DNA from: a bacterium
Lineage (GTDB): Bacteria > Patescibacteriota > Gracilibacteria > Peribacterales > Peribacteraceae
Assembly: GCA_029558515.1 (NCBI GenBank)
Contig: JAKQEM010000018.1
Location: 1 to 64,000 of the forward strand
Reading direction: 5' to 3'
Length of the DNA: 64,000 nt
The position numbers and the translations under genes are program-made. This document shows, one piece after another, positions 19,179 to 29,285 of the stretch. The notes under the pieces were generated by a model. That model did not search any database. It saw only the letters and a list, made by a program, of their open reading frames with translations, and was not told the DNA's origin. Every line of letters starts with the position of its first letter. The first letter of the stretch is position 1.

Positions 19179-21653
19179 ATGTGGGAATTCCTCCTCCCCA
19201 CCGGCGCGCTTGCGGCAACCATCGTCCTCGTCCTCCTGCTGACGCAGATGACGCGGCGTCTGGCGGACCGCAGACGGGAAGAGGATCTGGTGTTCCTGCA
19301 GCTTTTGATGCCCAAGAAGGAATCTCGGGAGGAACGGGATGCGGAATCCGAACAATTCGGGCACGACTACAAAGAGGTCATCGGCGTGATGGATCACCTG
19401 TTCCAGTCGCTGCACGGCGTCTACAACGGCACGCTGTCCCGGCTGTTCTACGGTCAGACGTTCATCTCCATGGAGTACGCGGCGCTCGCGGGAGAAATTC
19501 TCTTCTTCGTTGTCTGCCCCCGACGCACGGCCGCTCTGGTGGAAAAGCAAATCACGTCGTTCTATCCGGAAATCACGATTGATGAAGTGGAGGATTACAA
19601 CATCTTTACGGAGCGCTCGGTGGTGACGGCAAAATCACTGCATCCCGCCAAATCATTTGTCGCGATTTTTAAAACGTACCAGCAACTTAAGAGTGATCCG
19701 CTCAACGCCATCACCAACGCGTTCTCGAAGCTCGGCAGCGACGAGGGGGCAGCCGTGCAGATCGTGCTGCGGCCGGCGAAGCAGGGCTGGCAAAAAAAAC
19801 TGCAGGAGGAAGCCGGCAACTTACTCAATAAGCCCGGCGGGAAACGGCGCTCCATTTTGCATCCGCTGTCATGGATCGGAGCGCTCATGGATGTCTTCAG
19901 CGAGAACGGCGGCACACCCGCGGAAGACGCGCACAAGGGAGAACGTGTCTCGCAGATGGTGGAAGAGTACAGCAAAGCCGTCGATGAGAAAGCGGGCAAC
20001 CCCGGATTCCACTGTGTCATGCGCGTCGTCGCATCCGCCAATACGCTCCCCCGCGCGAACACGATTCTGGGAACCGTGCTCGCGGGATTCGGTCAATTCA
20101 ATGACGTGCGCGGCAACGGACTGAAGACGATCAGCGTGGAGAGCAGGAAGGAGACGGTTCGTCGATTCATCCGCCGCTCTCCGCGCCGCACGCTGCACGA
20201 ACGACTGCAGGCGCGCAGCATGCTTCTGGGCACCGCGGAACTCGCGAGTTTCTTTCATGTGCCGCACATCAAGTACAACAAAGCCGAGACCATTAAGTGG
20301 CAGAATTTCAAGATCGCCCCGTCGCCCAAGAACGTTCCCGAAGACGGTTTGTACCTGGGTACCAATACCTACCGCGGCGACAAGAAGAAGATTTTCATGA
20401 ACAACGAAGACCGCTTCCGTCACTTCTACATCATCGGACAGACGGGTACGGGAAAATCTTCGATCATCCAGCTGATGGCTCGACAGGACTTCCATGCGGG
20501 ACGCGGCGTGTGCATCGTCGATCCACACGGATCGCTCATCGATGACTTGATGCCCTATATCCCCCGTCACCGCGCGGATGACGTCATTTACTTCAATCCT
20601 TCCGATACGGAACGTCCGCTCGGACTGAACATTCTGGAGGGAAAGACCCCCGAGGAGCGCGACCTCATCGCGCTGGACGCCATGAACATGATGGTGAAGA
20701 TGTTCGGTGAGGAAATCTTCGGACCGCGCATTCAAGACTACTTCCGCAACGGCTGTCTCACGCTGATGGAAGACACGGAGGAAGGCGGCGCCATCACCGA
20801 TCTCGTGCGTCTCTTCACCGATGACGAGTGGCAGAAATTCAAGCTCAGTAAAGTGAAGAACCCCATCGTCCGCAGCTTCTGGGAGAACCAGATGGCCAAG
20901 ACCGGCCAGCGCGAGAAACAGGAGATGATCCCCTACTTCGCCGCGAAGTTCGGACAGTTCTACACGAACACCCTCATGCGCAACATCGTGGGACAAACGC
21001 GCAGTTCGTTCGATGTCGCGGACGCGATGAACACCAATAAAATCGTATTGATGAACCTCTCCAAAGGTCTCATCGGAGATATCAACTCGACGCTTTTGGG
21101 CATGATCGTCGTGAACAAAATCCAGGTGGCCGCCATGCGTCGCCAGCGCATGAGCTCCGACGAGCGCAAAGACTTCTTCCTGTACATCGACGAATTCCAG
21201 AACTTCGTGACGCCGTCCATCGAATCGATTCTCTCCGAGGCTCGCAAGTACCGTCTGGGATTGATTCTGGCGCATCAGTACATCGATCAATTGGAGAAGG
21301 AAAGCAAACTGAGCGGTGCGGTCAGTTTGAAGGGAGCCATCTTCGGCAACGTCGGCACGATGATGTTCTACAAGATCGGCCCGCAGGACGCCGAGGTGGC
21401 CGCCAAGGAAATGGCGCCGGTCTTCAGCGAGCAGGACCTGGTGAACATGGACGCGTTCAAAGGCGCCATGAAACTCAGCATCGGCGGACAGCCGAGCCGC
21501 CCCTTCTCTATCGAAGTCCCCCGCCCGTGGCTGGATAAAACCTATCCCCGCGACGACCAGGCCGCGGAAGCATACAAGCAGCTTTCGAGACTGAAGTACG
21601 GCAGACCGAAGGACTTTGTGAGTCGGGAAGTACTGCGGAGAATCGGGATGTAG
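19179..21653 (+). CDS. TraD/VirD4/HerA-like DNA-pumping ATPase (membrane-anchored)
   Basis: Walker A IIGQTGTGKSSIIQLMARQDFHAGRGVCIVDPHGSLIDDLM; DFFLYIDEFQNFVTPSIESILSEARKYRLGLILAHQYIDQL. Confidence 0.85.
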   Translation: MWEFLLPTGALAATIVLVLLLTQMTRRLADRRREEDLVFLQLLMPKKESREERDAESEQFGHDYKEVIGVMDHLFQSLHGVYNGTLSRLFYGQTFISMEYAALAGEILFFVVCPRRTAALVEKQITSFYPEITIDEVEDYNIFTERSVVTAKSLHPAKSFVAIFKTYQQLKSDPLNAITNAFSKLGSDEGAAVQIVLRPAKQGWQKKLQEEAGNLLNKPGGKRRSILHPLSWIGALMDVFSENGGTPAEDAHKGERVSQMVEEYSKAVDEKAGNPGFHCVMRVVASANTLPRANTILGTVLAGFGQFNDVRGNGLKTISVESRKETVRRFIRRSPRRTLHERLQARSMLLGTAELASFFHVPHIKYNKAETIKWQNFKIAPSPKNVPEDGLYLGTNTYRGDKKKIFMNNEDRFRHFYIIGQTGTGKSSIIQLMARQDFHAGRGVCIVDPHGSLIDDLMPYIPRHRADDVIYFNPSDTERPLGLNILEGKTPEERDLIALDAMNMMVKMFGEEIFGPRIQDYFRNGCLTLMEDTEEGGAITDLVRLFTDDEWQKFKLSKVKNPIVRSFWENQMAKTGQREKQEMIPYFAAKFGQFYTNTLMRNIVGQTRSSFDVADAMNTNKIVLMNLSKGLIGDINSTLLGMIVVNKIQVAAMRRQRMSSDERKDFFLYIDEFQNFVTPSIESILSEARKYRLGLILAHQYIDQLEKESKLSGAVSLKGAIFGNVGTMMFYKIGPQDAEVAAKEMAPVFSEQDLVNMDAFKGAMKLSIGGQPSRPFSIEVPRPWLDKTYPRDDQAAEAYKQLSRLKYGRPKDFVSREVLRRIGM

Positions 21654-21732
21654 GAAATGACGAGCGATGAGCGGCTGGCACAAATGAATACCGTTTCTGC
21701 AAGAATGATTTGGATCTTCCGAGCAAACTGCT

Positions 21733-22179
21733 TCACAGATAATGATGCGCCTCGTCGCGTTTACGGCGCAAACGCTCCTGCAGTGTCGGGTCTTCGTCCC
21801 ACCAAAGCGTACGTCGCACTTGTTCACTTTCGGAAGGAACCCGACCGCCGACAAACCCATACGACAAAAGCCAACGACAGATTGTTTCTGTCACCGGTGC
21901 GAGTACGTACTTCTTATGGCGTATGTGTGCAATGTACTCTTCTTCCTGTTGGGTATATTCGCGGCAGACTTCTTCCGCAATGCATCTCAATTCCACTCCT
22001 TCGATGATGGAAAGCGATCTTTGGCCCAAAATATCTCGAATACACAGTATGGCAGTATGCAATGTTTCTGAGACCAGTGTTCTCATTCTCTCCCCATCAT
22101 CAATGGAACATCGTGCATTTCGGCTCGATCGATCATCTTCCAATGATGCAAGAAGAGTGTCAAAAGATACTTCGGACAT
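21733..22179 (-). CDS. Hypothetical protein
   Basis: 148 aa ORF in gap between strong genes; no recognised family. Confidence 0.5.
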   Translation of the reverse strand: MSEVSFDTLLASLEDDRSSRNARCSIDDGERMRTLVSETLHTAILCIRDILGQRSLSIIEGVELRCIAEEVCREYTQQEEEYIAHIRHKKYVLAPVTETICRWLLSYGFVGGRVPSESEQVRRTLWWDEDPTLQERLRRKRDEAHHYL

Positions 22180-22196
22180 CTGAATGACGGAAAATG

Positions 22197-23357
22197 CTAC
22201 ACCGGACTCGCATGCACCAAGTACCGTTCCTTGATGCTGTCCGGCGGCCAGCAGGTGTAGAGAATCAGTTCCTCGCCTCCGCCGCGCTGGTAGACGCTCA
22301 TGTCGGAAGCAGGCACGGTTTGCTTGTGCGTGACCCTGTACGTGTACGACTTTCCCGCGTACGTCACACTGATGGTATCGCCGACTGAGAGCTTATTGAT
22401 CTGTCGAAAGATCTTCGTGTAACTGCTGACGTCCCACGGGTAGCTGCTACTGTGTCCATAAATCAGTATTTTCCCGCCTTTGCCCGGATAACTGAAGAGA
22501 TGTCCCACGCCGTACTTGAGCGGCGCAAGCAGACCGTCCTTGCTGAGCGGATCTGCGGGATGCGTGACGGTGAGATCGCTGATGCCCAAAGACGGCATGG
22601 AGATGGCAAAGTTTTTTCGTGAGACGGATGCGGTGGGAGCAGTGGGGGTGACGACGGATTGCGCGCGTGCGACGGGAACGACCGAAGGAGGCGTATACCG
22701 AACCGGCGCGGGCGCAGTGGTCACGGCGGGCTGCCGAACGATTGGCGTGGTCGGCGCGCGCGCAACGGGAGCCGCGGCCACGACAACGGGAGTCGGGGGA
22801 ATGACCGGAGGCGGCGATTGCACCGTGAGGGATCGCGAATCGGGGATACCCGCCGACGAGAGGAGCACGTGATACGCGTCCCGCTGCATGGGCTGCCCCA
22901 GGCGCACGGGATTGGGCACCTGCAACCCCCCCTGCACGGCGGCCCGGAGGGGTACATCAAACCAGTGGCCGGAAGAAGGCGTCTGCAGTGACTGCGCGAC
23001 TGAGGCATTGCGGCGCGCCTGCGAACGTGCGACGAATGCAACTGCTTCCTCTTCCGTCACCATATCCCCGGGCCGGAAGAGTGCGGCACCGTTGCCCAGC
23101 ACAATCCCCGCCTCGAACGCCGTCTCAATGTACGGCGCATACCAGTGCTCCGCAGAGACGTCTTTGAAGAGCGGCAGAGGCGGCATTTTCTCTTTGATAC
23201 TGCCAAATCGTGCTTTCAGAACGGGGTCTCCCTCCACCAACAAAGCAACCGCTCCCGCACGAGTGATGGTCGGCGCCGATGCGTTCTGCGCAAACGCACG
23301 CGTAAATGCACCGACAAGCAGAACGACTGCCAAGAGCAAAAAGAAGCGCTTATGCAT
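22197..23357 (-). CDS. Class E-like sortase with N-terminal SLH-like region
   Basis: Signal peptide; SKDGLLAPLKYGVGHLFSYPGKGGKILIYGHSS...LILYTCWPPDSIKERYLVHA (catalytic H and TxTC-like motif). Confidence 0.85.
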   Translation of the reverse strand: MHKRFFLLLAVVLLVGAFTRAFAQNASAPTITRAGAVALLVEGDPVLKARFGSIKEKMPPLPLFKDVSAEHWYAPYIETAFEAGIVLGNGAALFRPGDMVTEEEAVAFVARSQARRNASVAQSLQTPSSGHWFDVPLRAAVQGGLQVPNPVRLGQPMQRDAYHVLLSSAGIPDSRSLTVQSPPPVIPPTPVVVAAAPVARAPTTPIVRQPAVTTAPAPVRYTPPSVVPVARAQSVVTPTAPTASVSRKNFAISMPSLGISDLTVTHPADPLSKDGLLAPLKYGVGHLFSYPGKGGKILIYGHSSSYPWDVSSYTKIFRQINKLSVGDTISVTYAGKSYTYRVTHKQTVPASDMSVYQRGGGEELILYTCWPPDSIKERYLVHASPV

Positions 23358-23440
23358 AGGAAGGGGGTAAGTTTATCATGTATCTTCATTTTGTCAATTC
23401 GATGTCCCGCATGGGGCTATTCCTGTAGGATGCTGCGGCT

Positions 23441-24535
23441 ATGGCTCTGCAAATCGGCATCGTAGGCCTTCCGAACGTCGGAAAATCCACGCTCTTCAAC
23501 GCACTCACGAAGACCCGCGGCGCTCAGGCGGCCAACTACCCTTTCTGCACCATCGATCCCAATATCGGCATCGTCGAAGTCCCCGACGAAAGACTGCAGG
23601 CCTTGGCGGCCATCGCCAAACCCCGGAAGGTCGTTCCGGCGGCCATCGAGTTTGTCGATATCGCCGGACTCGTCAAGGGAGCGAGCACGGGAGAGGGGCT
23701 CGGCAATGCCTTCCTCAGCCACATCCGCGAGGTCGATGCGATCTGCCACGTGGTGCGCGTGTTTGCCGGCGGCGATGTCATCCACGTCGACGGTTCCGTG
23801 GATCCCAAGCGCGATCGCGACACGATCGAGACGGAATTGATCCTCGCCGATCTGCAGAGCATCACCAAGCGCGTCGAGAAAATTCGCAAACCCGCGCAAC
23901 TCGGCGACAAGGAAAAGAAGCTCGAGCTCTCCGCAGCTCAAACGATGCAGACGCTCCTCTCTGCGGGCAGAACGGCGCGCGAGGCGGTGCTGCTCCCCGA
24001 AGAAATCCCCGTTGCCGCGCAATTCGGTCTCCTCACCATGAAGCCGATGTTCTACGCAGCCAACGTTGCGGAAACGGATCTCTCGACACTCGATCCCGAT
24101 GCACTCAAGACATCGATGGGGCTCACGCCGTCCGACCAGCTCATTCTCATCTCCGCAAAGATCGAAGAAGATCTGCAGGATCTGTCACCTGAGGAAAGCG
24201 CAGAATTTCTCGCCGCATTGGGCGTCTCATCTTCCGGTCTCGACCGTCTCATTCACGCCGCGTACGCCGCGCTCGGCTATCAAACATACTTCACGGCCGG
24301 CCCCGATGAAGTGCGCGCGTGGACCATTCGCAAAGGTGATACGGCTCCGCGGGCAGCGGGCGTCATCCACACCGATTTCGAGAGAGGTTTCATTCGAGCG
24401 GAAACAATTTCGTACGAAGATTTCATTCGATATGACGGGGAAGCCGGAGCCAGAATGGCGGGAAAAATGCGCAGTGAGGGAAAGACCTACGTCGTGCAGG
24501 ACGGAGATGTGATGTTGTTTCGATTCAATGTGTGA
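23441..24535 (+). CDS. ychF: Redox-regulated ribosome-binding GTPase YchF
   Basis: [55 protein letters not shown] domain C-terminus. Confidence 0.97.
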   Translation: MALQIGIVGLPNVGKSTLFNALTKTRGAQAANYPFCTIDPNIGIVEVPDERLQALAAIAKPRKVVPAAIEFVDIAGLVKGASTGEGLGNAFLSHIREVDAICHVVRVFAGGDVIHVDGSVDPKRDRDTIETELILADLQSITKRVEKIRKPAQLGDKEKKLELSAAQTMQTLLSAGRTAREAVLLPEEIPVAAQFGLLTMKPMFYAANVAETDLSTLDPDALKTSMGLTPSDQLILISAKIEEDLQDLSPEESAEFLAALGVSSSGLDRLIHAAYAALGYQTYFTAGPDEVRAWTIRKGDTAPRAAGVIHTDFERGFIRAETISYEDFIRYDGEAGARMAGKMRSEGKTYVVQDGDVMLFRFNV

Positions 24536-24551
24536 CAACCTCGTTGTTTCT

Positions 24552-24878
24552 ATGACTTTTCTTCCCCGCCAAGAACCGTTCGTCTGCGAACACTGCGGCT
24601 GTGCCGTGGAACCGATTGAACATGGCCCCTGCCGCAACCACTGTCCGCTGTGTCTCTACTCCAAACACGTGGATGCATTGGGCCCCGGGGACCGTGCGTC
24701 TGTCTGCCAAGGTCTTATGGAGCCCATCACTCTTGACCAGGATGGAAAGCGTGGCTGGATGATTCTTCATCGGTGCATTGCCTGTGGGAAGCTGATTCCC
24801 AACAAGACTGCACCGGATGATCAGATCATCGAATTTATGGAACGCAAGGGCAGTGATGGTGCACAACTGTCCTCCTGA
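24552..24878 (+). CDS. RNHCP domain-containing protein
   Basis: [32 protein letters not shown]...HRCIACGKL. Confidence 0.85.
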   Translation: MTFLPRQEPFVCEHCGCAVEPIEHGPCRNHCPLCLYSKHVDALGPGDRASVCQGLMEPITLDQDGKRGWMILHRCIACGKLIPNKTAPDDQIIEFMERKGSDGAQLSS

Positions 24879-25132
24879 ACGCACGCGGTGCACAAGTGGA
24901 CACTTAAGAGGGAAAACAGACCGGAATTCTGTGTTGAACAAGATTTTTCCACAAGGTGGATCTGGGAGATTCCGTCTGATTGAAGTAGTAATGTGTTCAC
25001 GTTTTTCTTCGTCTGCAAGCGATGATCGTTCTCCGACACTTGCGAACAAATCCGGTGATCACGTACTCTGCGGTCCCTATGAAGTTTCTCCTCTTCGTCT
25101 GCGCCTTCGGCGTGCTGTTCGTTGCAATCTGA

Positions 25133-25594
25133 TCACGAGCGATCGGCTGACCCGCTCGTCATCCCCGTCAATTGCCCCGCATACCGTTCACTGAAGGATT
25201 GTTTCACCGGCACTTTTTCCTGCACTCTTCCCTCCGGCAAAACAACAAGTGCGTCATTCTTCGTATCGGGATGCATATCGACACGCACATCAAAATTCCC
25301 TTGTTCAATCATCTGCCTCGCTTCCGGTGAGAGGTGCGTCATTTCCAACACGTGTTCGATTCCTTGCTCTGTTATGTCATGTTCCAGCGAATTTTTCAGT
25401 GCGGTGCGCATCTGCGGCTCGCCCTCCAGCGCCATGTGCACGTCGGCGAGTTGCTCGCTCTTCTTCATCTCGCGCTCCAAATCTTTCGGCCCCTTCACCT
25501 GCTCGCGCAATGCTTCATACGCTTCCGGGCTGCGAAGACGCTTGCGGATTTTTTCGCGCTCATTGCCCGGGAGTCGGTCGAGATAGGAGGACAT
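25133..25594 (-). CDS. Hypothetical protein (charged, helical)
   Basis: 153 aa ORF between ychF/RNHCP block and nrdJ. Confidence 0.6.
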   Translation of the reverse strand: MSSYLDRLPGNEREKIRKRLRSPEAYEALREQVKGPKDLEREMKKSEQLADVHMALEGEPQMRTALKNSLEHDITEQGIEHVLEMTHLSPEARQMIEQGNFDVRVDMHPDTKNDALVVLPEGRVQEKVPVKQSFSERYAGQLTGMTSGSADRS

Positions 25595-25618
25595 ACGAAG
25601 TGAGGAAGGGGAGGAAAG

Positions 25619-28600
25619 TCAACTGCACCCGCTTGTCGCGCCACAATCCAAACAGACTTCACAACTCCCGTTGCGCTTCATCTTGGTGGAACCGCATCCG
25701 GAACACAGCGACCCCGTGAAACCCTGCTGGCGGGCAATCTCCAACGCGGTGGGCATCGCATCCACCGGGACGACAGTCTGCTGCAAAGCGTCCGTACCCT
25801 CCTCCGCACTCTCACGCTGCACATCGGTGACGGGAAAGGGGGAGAGGGACGCACCTTCGTCAACCACGGGCAACCGCATGGCGAACGCTTCCTTGCTCTT
25901 ACTCCCCTCTGCGTACGCCCTCTCGACGAGATCATGATTGTGATACTGCATCGCCTTGTCCTTGCTCAAAAATTTGAGCGCAAGCCAGCGACCGAGGTAA
26001 TCCATGATGCTCTTCACCATCGGAATTTCCTTGTTGCCCGTCATGCCCATCGGTTCGAAGCGCGCGCCGACAAGCTTCTCGCACAGAACTTCCAGCGGCA
26101 CGCCGTACTGCAGATTCATGGAAAGACTCAACGCCAGCGTGTCCATCACGCCGGAGAGCGTCGATCCTTCCTTGCTCATCTTAATGAAGATTTCGCCCGG
26201 TGAGCCGTCATCGTACATGCCGACGTGCAGATACCCCTCGTGCCCTGCGATGCTGAACTTGTGCGCGATGGCCATGCGCTCCTGCGGGAGTTTGCGACGG
26301 CGGGGCACTTCCTTGATGACGATGCGTTCCTGCAAAACGGGCCGATCGGCGGCGGGACGCGCCTTCGGTTCGTCTTTACGATCATCCGCCGCACGTTCCA
26401 TCCCGTCATCCTCCTCTCCCTTGTCTGCTTTGTTCGATAGTGCCTGGCTCAACTTGCTGCCGTCACGATAGAGAGCGTTGGCCTTCACTCCCAGTTTCCA
26501 GCTGAGGAAATACGCGTTCTTGGTGTCCTCGATGGTGGCCTCGTGCGGCAGATTGATGGTCTTGCTGATGGCGCCGGAGATGAACGGTTGCACCGCGGCC
26601 ATCATGCGAATGTGCCCCTCCGCGGCGATGGAACGCTTCCCGAGTTTGCCACACGTGCTGGCACAATCGAAGACCGGCAGGTGCTGCGGCTGCAGGAACG
26701 GCGCCCCCTCCACCGTCATGTGTCCGCAGACGGCGACGTTGGCTTCCTCAATCTGCGCGGCGGTGAATCCGACGGCACGAAGCACATTGAGCGATGGATC
26801 ATCGATCTGTTCCTGCGTGAGGCCCACGCGCCTGAGTGACTCTTCGCCCAGCACCCAGCGGTTGAAGGTGAAGGAAAGATCAAACACTTGCGGCAGCTGC
26901 TTCTCGATATTCGCAATGTCTTCATCGGTGAATCCTTTTGCGCGCAGCGTATTGCGATTGACGTGCGGCGCTCCCTCCAAGCTGAGACTGCCCATCACGT
27001 ACCGCATGATATCCTTCACGTGCGTGGAATCGTACCCGAGCGCCTTCAGTGCGGGCTCCACCGACTGATTGGCGATCTTCATGTAGCCGCCGCCCGCAAG
27101 CTTCTTGAACTTCACGAGCGCGAAATCCGGTTCGATGCCGGTGGTATCGCAGTCCATCAGCAAACCGATGGTCCCCGTCGGCGCGACGACGGACACCTGC
27201 GCGTTGCGGTAGCCGTGCTCCTCCCCCATCGCGAGCGCTCGGTCCCAGCACTCCTTGGCGCACTCCAGCAGTTCCGAAGGCGTTTCCTCCTGGTCGAGTC
27301 CCACGGGCACGACGTGCAGACCTTCGTATTCTTTGGTCGATGCGTCGTAGGCGGCAAGGCGATGATTGCGCATCACGCGAAGCATGTCCTCGCGATTCTT
27401 CTCAAAACCCTCGAATGTGCCCAGTGCACGGGCCATTTCGGCGGACGTCGCATAGGACTCTCCCGTCAGCATGGCGGAAAGCGCTCCGCCGATGGCGCGG
27501 CCGCGGCGGGAATCGTAGGGAATTCCCATGCGCATGAGCATCGCACCCAGGTTGGCAAATCCCAGTCCCAGCGTGCGGAACCGGTAACTGAGTCGCGCAA
27601 TCTCGCTGCTGGGAAACTGCGCCATCAGCACCGAAATTTCCAGAACGATGGTCCACAGGCGGACGGCGTGCAGGTACTGGCTGATGTTGAAAGCACCTTG
27701 CTCTTCATCATAGAATTTCAGGAGATTGAGCGATGCCAAGTTGCAGGCGGTGTTATCGAGGAACATGTACTCGCTGCAGGGATTGCTGGCGTTGATGCGT
27801 CCGTCCTGCGGGCAGGTGTGCCAGTCGTTGATGGTCGTGTCATACTGCACGCCGGGATCCGCACATGCCCACGCGGCATACCCGATCTGATCCCAGAGTG
27901 CGCTCGCCTTCAGCGTCTTGCACGGAACGGGATTGCGTCCCTCCGCCGCGGCTTTCCGCAGTTCGGTGCGCCAGTACAGATTCCAGTCACCATCGCGTTC
28001 GACGGCCTCGAAGAACGCGTGTGGAACGCGGACGGAATTATTGGAGTTCTGCCCGGAAACCGTCTGATACGCTTCGCCGTTGAAGTCCGTGTCGTAACCG
28101 GCTTTCGCGAGCGCCGCCACTTTCTTCTCTTCGTTGACCTTCCAATTCACGAACTCCTCGATATCCGGATGATCGAGATCCAGACAGACCATCTTGGCCG
28201 CCCGGCGCGTGGTGCCGCCGGATTTGATTGCGCCCGCCGCGCGGTCGCCGATCTTCAGAAAACTCATGAGCCCCGAACTGCGTCCTCCGTGCGAGAGCGG
28301 TTCGCCGTCCCCGCGCAGGCGTGAGAAGTTGGTGCCCGTCCCCGATCCGTATTTGAAGAGACGCGCCTCACGGACCCACAAATCCATAATGCCCCCCTCG
28401 TTGACCATGTCATCATCCACGGACTGGATGAAGCACGCGTGCGGCTGCGGATGCGTATATGCGTCCTCGCTCTTCCTGATCTCGCCGGTCGACGGCTCCG
28501 CGTAGTAGTGCCCCTGTGACGGCCCCGTGATGCCGTACGCATGATGAATGCCGGTATTAAACCACTGCGGCGAGTTCGGTGCAGCCATCTGGTGCACCAG

Positions 28601-29098
28601 CATGTAACTCAGTTCATCCTCAAAAGCCTGCGCGTCCTGCCTCGTCGTGAAGTACCCGTACGTTTCGCCCCAGTACCGCCAGCACCCCGCGAGTCTGCGC
28701 ACCACCTGTTTCACCGACCGCTCGGGCCCGGTAACCACGTTCCCCTCGGCATCCAGGAGGAGATTCCCCTCCGCATCGCGCTGCGGCACCCCCGCTTTGC
28801 GGAAGTACTTGCTGACGACGATATCCGTCGCGACTTGCGACCATTCCGCGGGAATCTCCGCATTCTCCATTTCAAACACACTCGAACCGTCGGTATTTTT
28901 GATGCGGCTCGTGCGCAGTTCGTACGTCACTTCCTCCATCGGATCACTGCCCGGTGTCGTAAACATGCGGGGGATGGACAGACCCGTGGAACGGGAGCGC
29001 GCCGCATCACCCTGCACGGGTTGCGACTGCGATTCTGCGGAGGGAGACGAAGAGAGGGAGGAAACGGGATGCATAGAACTGTGCGGGAGGGATGACAA
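25619..29098 (-). CDS. nrdJ: Vitamin B12-dependent (class II) ribonucleoside-diphosphate reductase
   Basis: NSNNSVRVPHAFFEAVERD; NPCSEYMFLDNTACNLASLNL; C-terminal CSGCGSTKMKRNGSCEVCLDCGATSGCS zinc finger. Confidence 0.97.
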   Translation of the reverse strand: MSSLPHSSMHPVSSLSSSPSAESQSQPVQGDAARSRSTGLSIPRMFTTPGSDPMEEVTYELRTSRIKNTDGSSVFEMENAEIPAEWSQVATDIVVSKYFRKAGVPQRDAEGNLLLDAEGNVVTGPERSVKQVVRRLAGCWRYWGETYGYFTTRQDAQAFEDELSYMLVHQMAAPNSPQWFNTGIHHAYGITGPSQGHYYAEPSTGEIRKSEDAYTHPQPHACFIQSVDDDMVNEGGIMDLWVREARLFKYGSGTGTNFSRLRGDGEPLSHGGRSSGLMSFLKIGDRAAGAIKSGGTTRRAAKMVCLDLDHPDIEEFVNWKVNEEKKVAALAKAGYDTDFNGEAYQTVSGQNSNNSVRVPHAFFEAVERDGDWNLYWRTELRKAAAEGRNPVPCKTLKASALWDQIGYAAWACADPGVQYDTTINDWHTCPQDGRINASNPCSEYMFLDNTACNLASLNLLKFYDEEQGAFNISQYLHAVRLWTIVLEISVLMAQFPSSEIARLSYRFRTLGLGFANLGAMLMRMGIPYDSRRGRAIGGALSAMLTGESYATSAEMARALGTFEGFEKNREDMLRVMRNHRLAAYDASTKEYEGLHVVPVGLDQEETPSELLECAKECWDRALAMGEEHGYRNAQVSVVAPTGTIGLLMDCDTTGIEPDFALVKFKKLAGGGYMKIANQSVEPALKALGYDSTHVKDIMRYVMGSLSLEGAPHVNRNTLRAKGFTDEDIANIEKQLPQVFDLSFTFNRWVLGEESLRRVGLTQEQIDDPSLNVLRAVGFTAAQIEEANVAVCGHMTVEGAPFLQPQHLPVFDCASTCGKLGKRSIAAEGHIRMMAAVQPFISGAISKTINLPHEATIEDTKNAYFLSWKLGVKANALYRDGSKLSQALSNKADKGEEDDGMERAADDRKDEPKARPAADRPVLQERIVIKEVPRRRKLPQERMAIAHKFSIAGHEGYLHVGMYDDGSPGEIFIKMSKEGSTLSGVMDTLALSLSMNLQYGVPLEVLCEKLVGARFEPMGMTGNKEIPMVKSIMDYLGRWLALKFLSKDKAMQYHNHDLVERAYAEGSKSKEAFAMRLPVVDEGASLSPFPVTDVQRESAEEGTDALQQTVVPVDAMPTALEIARQQGFTGSLCSGCGSTKMKRNGSCEVCLDCGATSGCS

Positions 29099-29105
29099 GT
29101 AAAAT

Positions 29106-29119
29106 ACACTATGTAGTGT
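29106..29119. promoter_or_regulatory. Operator-like palindrome ACACTATGTAGTGT between -35 and -10 of the nrdJ promoter
   Basis: Perfect inverted repeat; on the minus strand TTGAAC-N17-TATTTT flanks it; a weaker site CCACAAGATATTGATC (29136-29151) is centred 31 bp away. Confidence 0.4.
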
Positions 29120-29285
29120 CTCTGTTCAAAACAAACCACAAGATATTGATCTTCGATCACGTCATCAAGAAATCATCGGATGAGTTTGATCACCCTGTCA
29201 ATGACGGCATGAGCAACACATAATGTCAGAAAACCACCCCTGAACAATCATGTATCTCAGCACGTTTGTGCTAATCTGCACTCTC

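Noticed and set aside
29070-29160. Cobalamin riboswitch controlling B12-dependent nrdJ
   Set aside because: The predicted leader is only about 25 nt after the -10 box, too short for a B12 riboswitch.
29100-29285. FMN riboswitch upstream of ribE
   Set aside because: I could not find the conserved RFN core motifs or a plausible multi-helix fold in the short leader.
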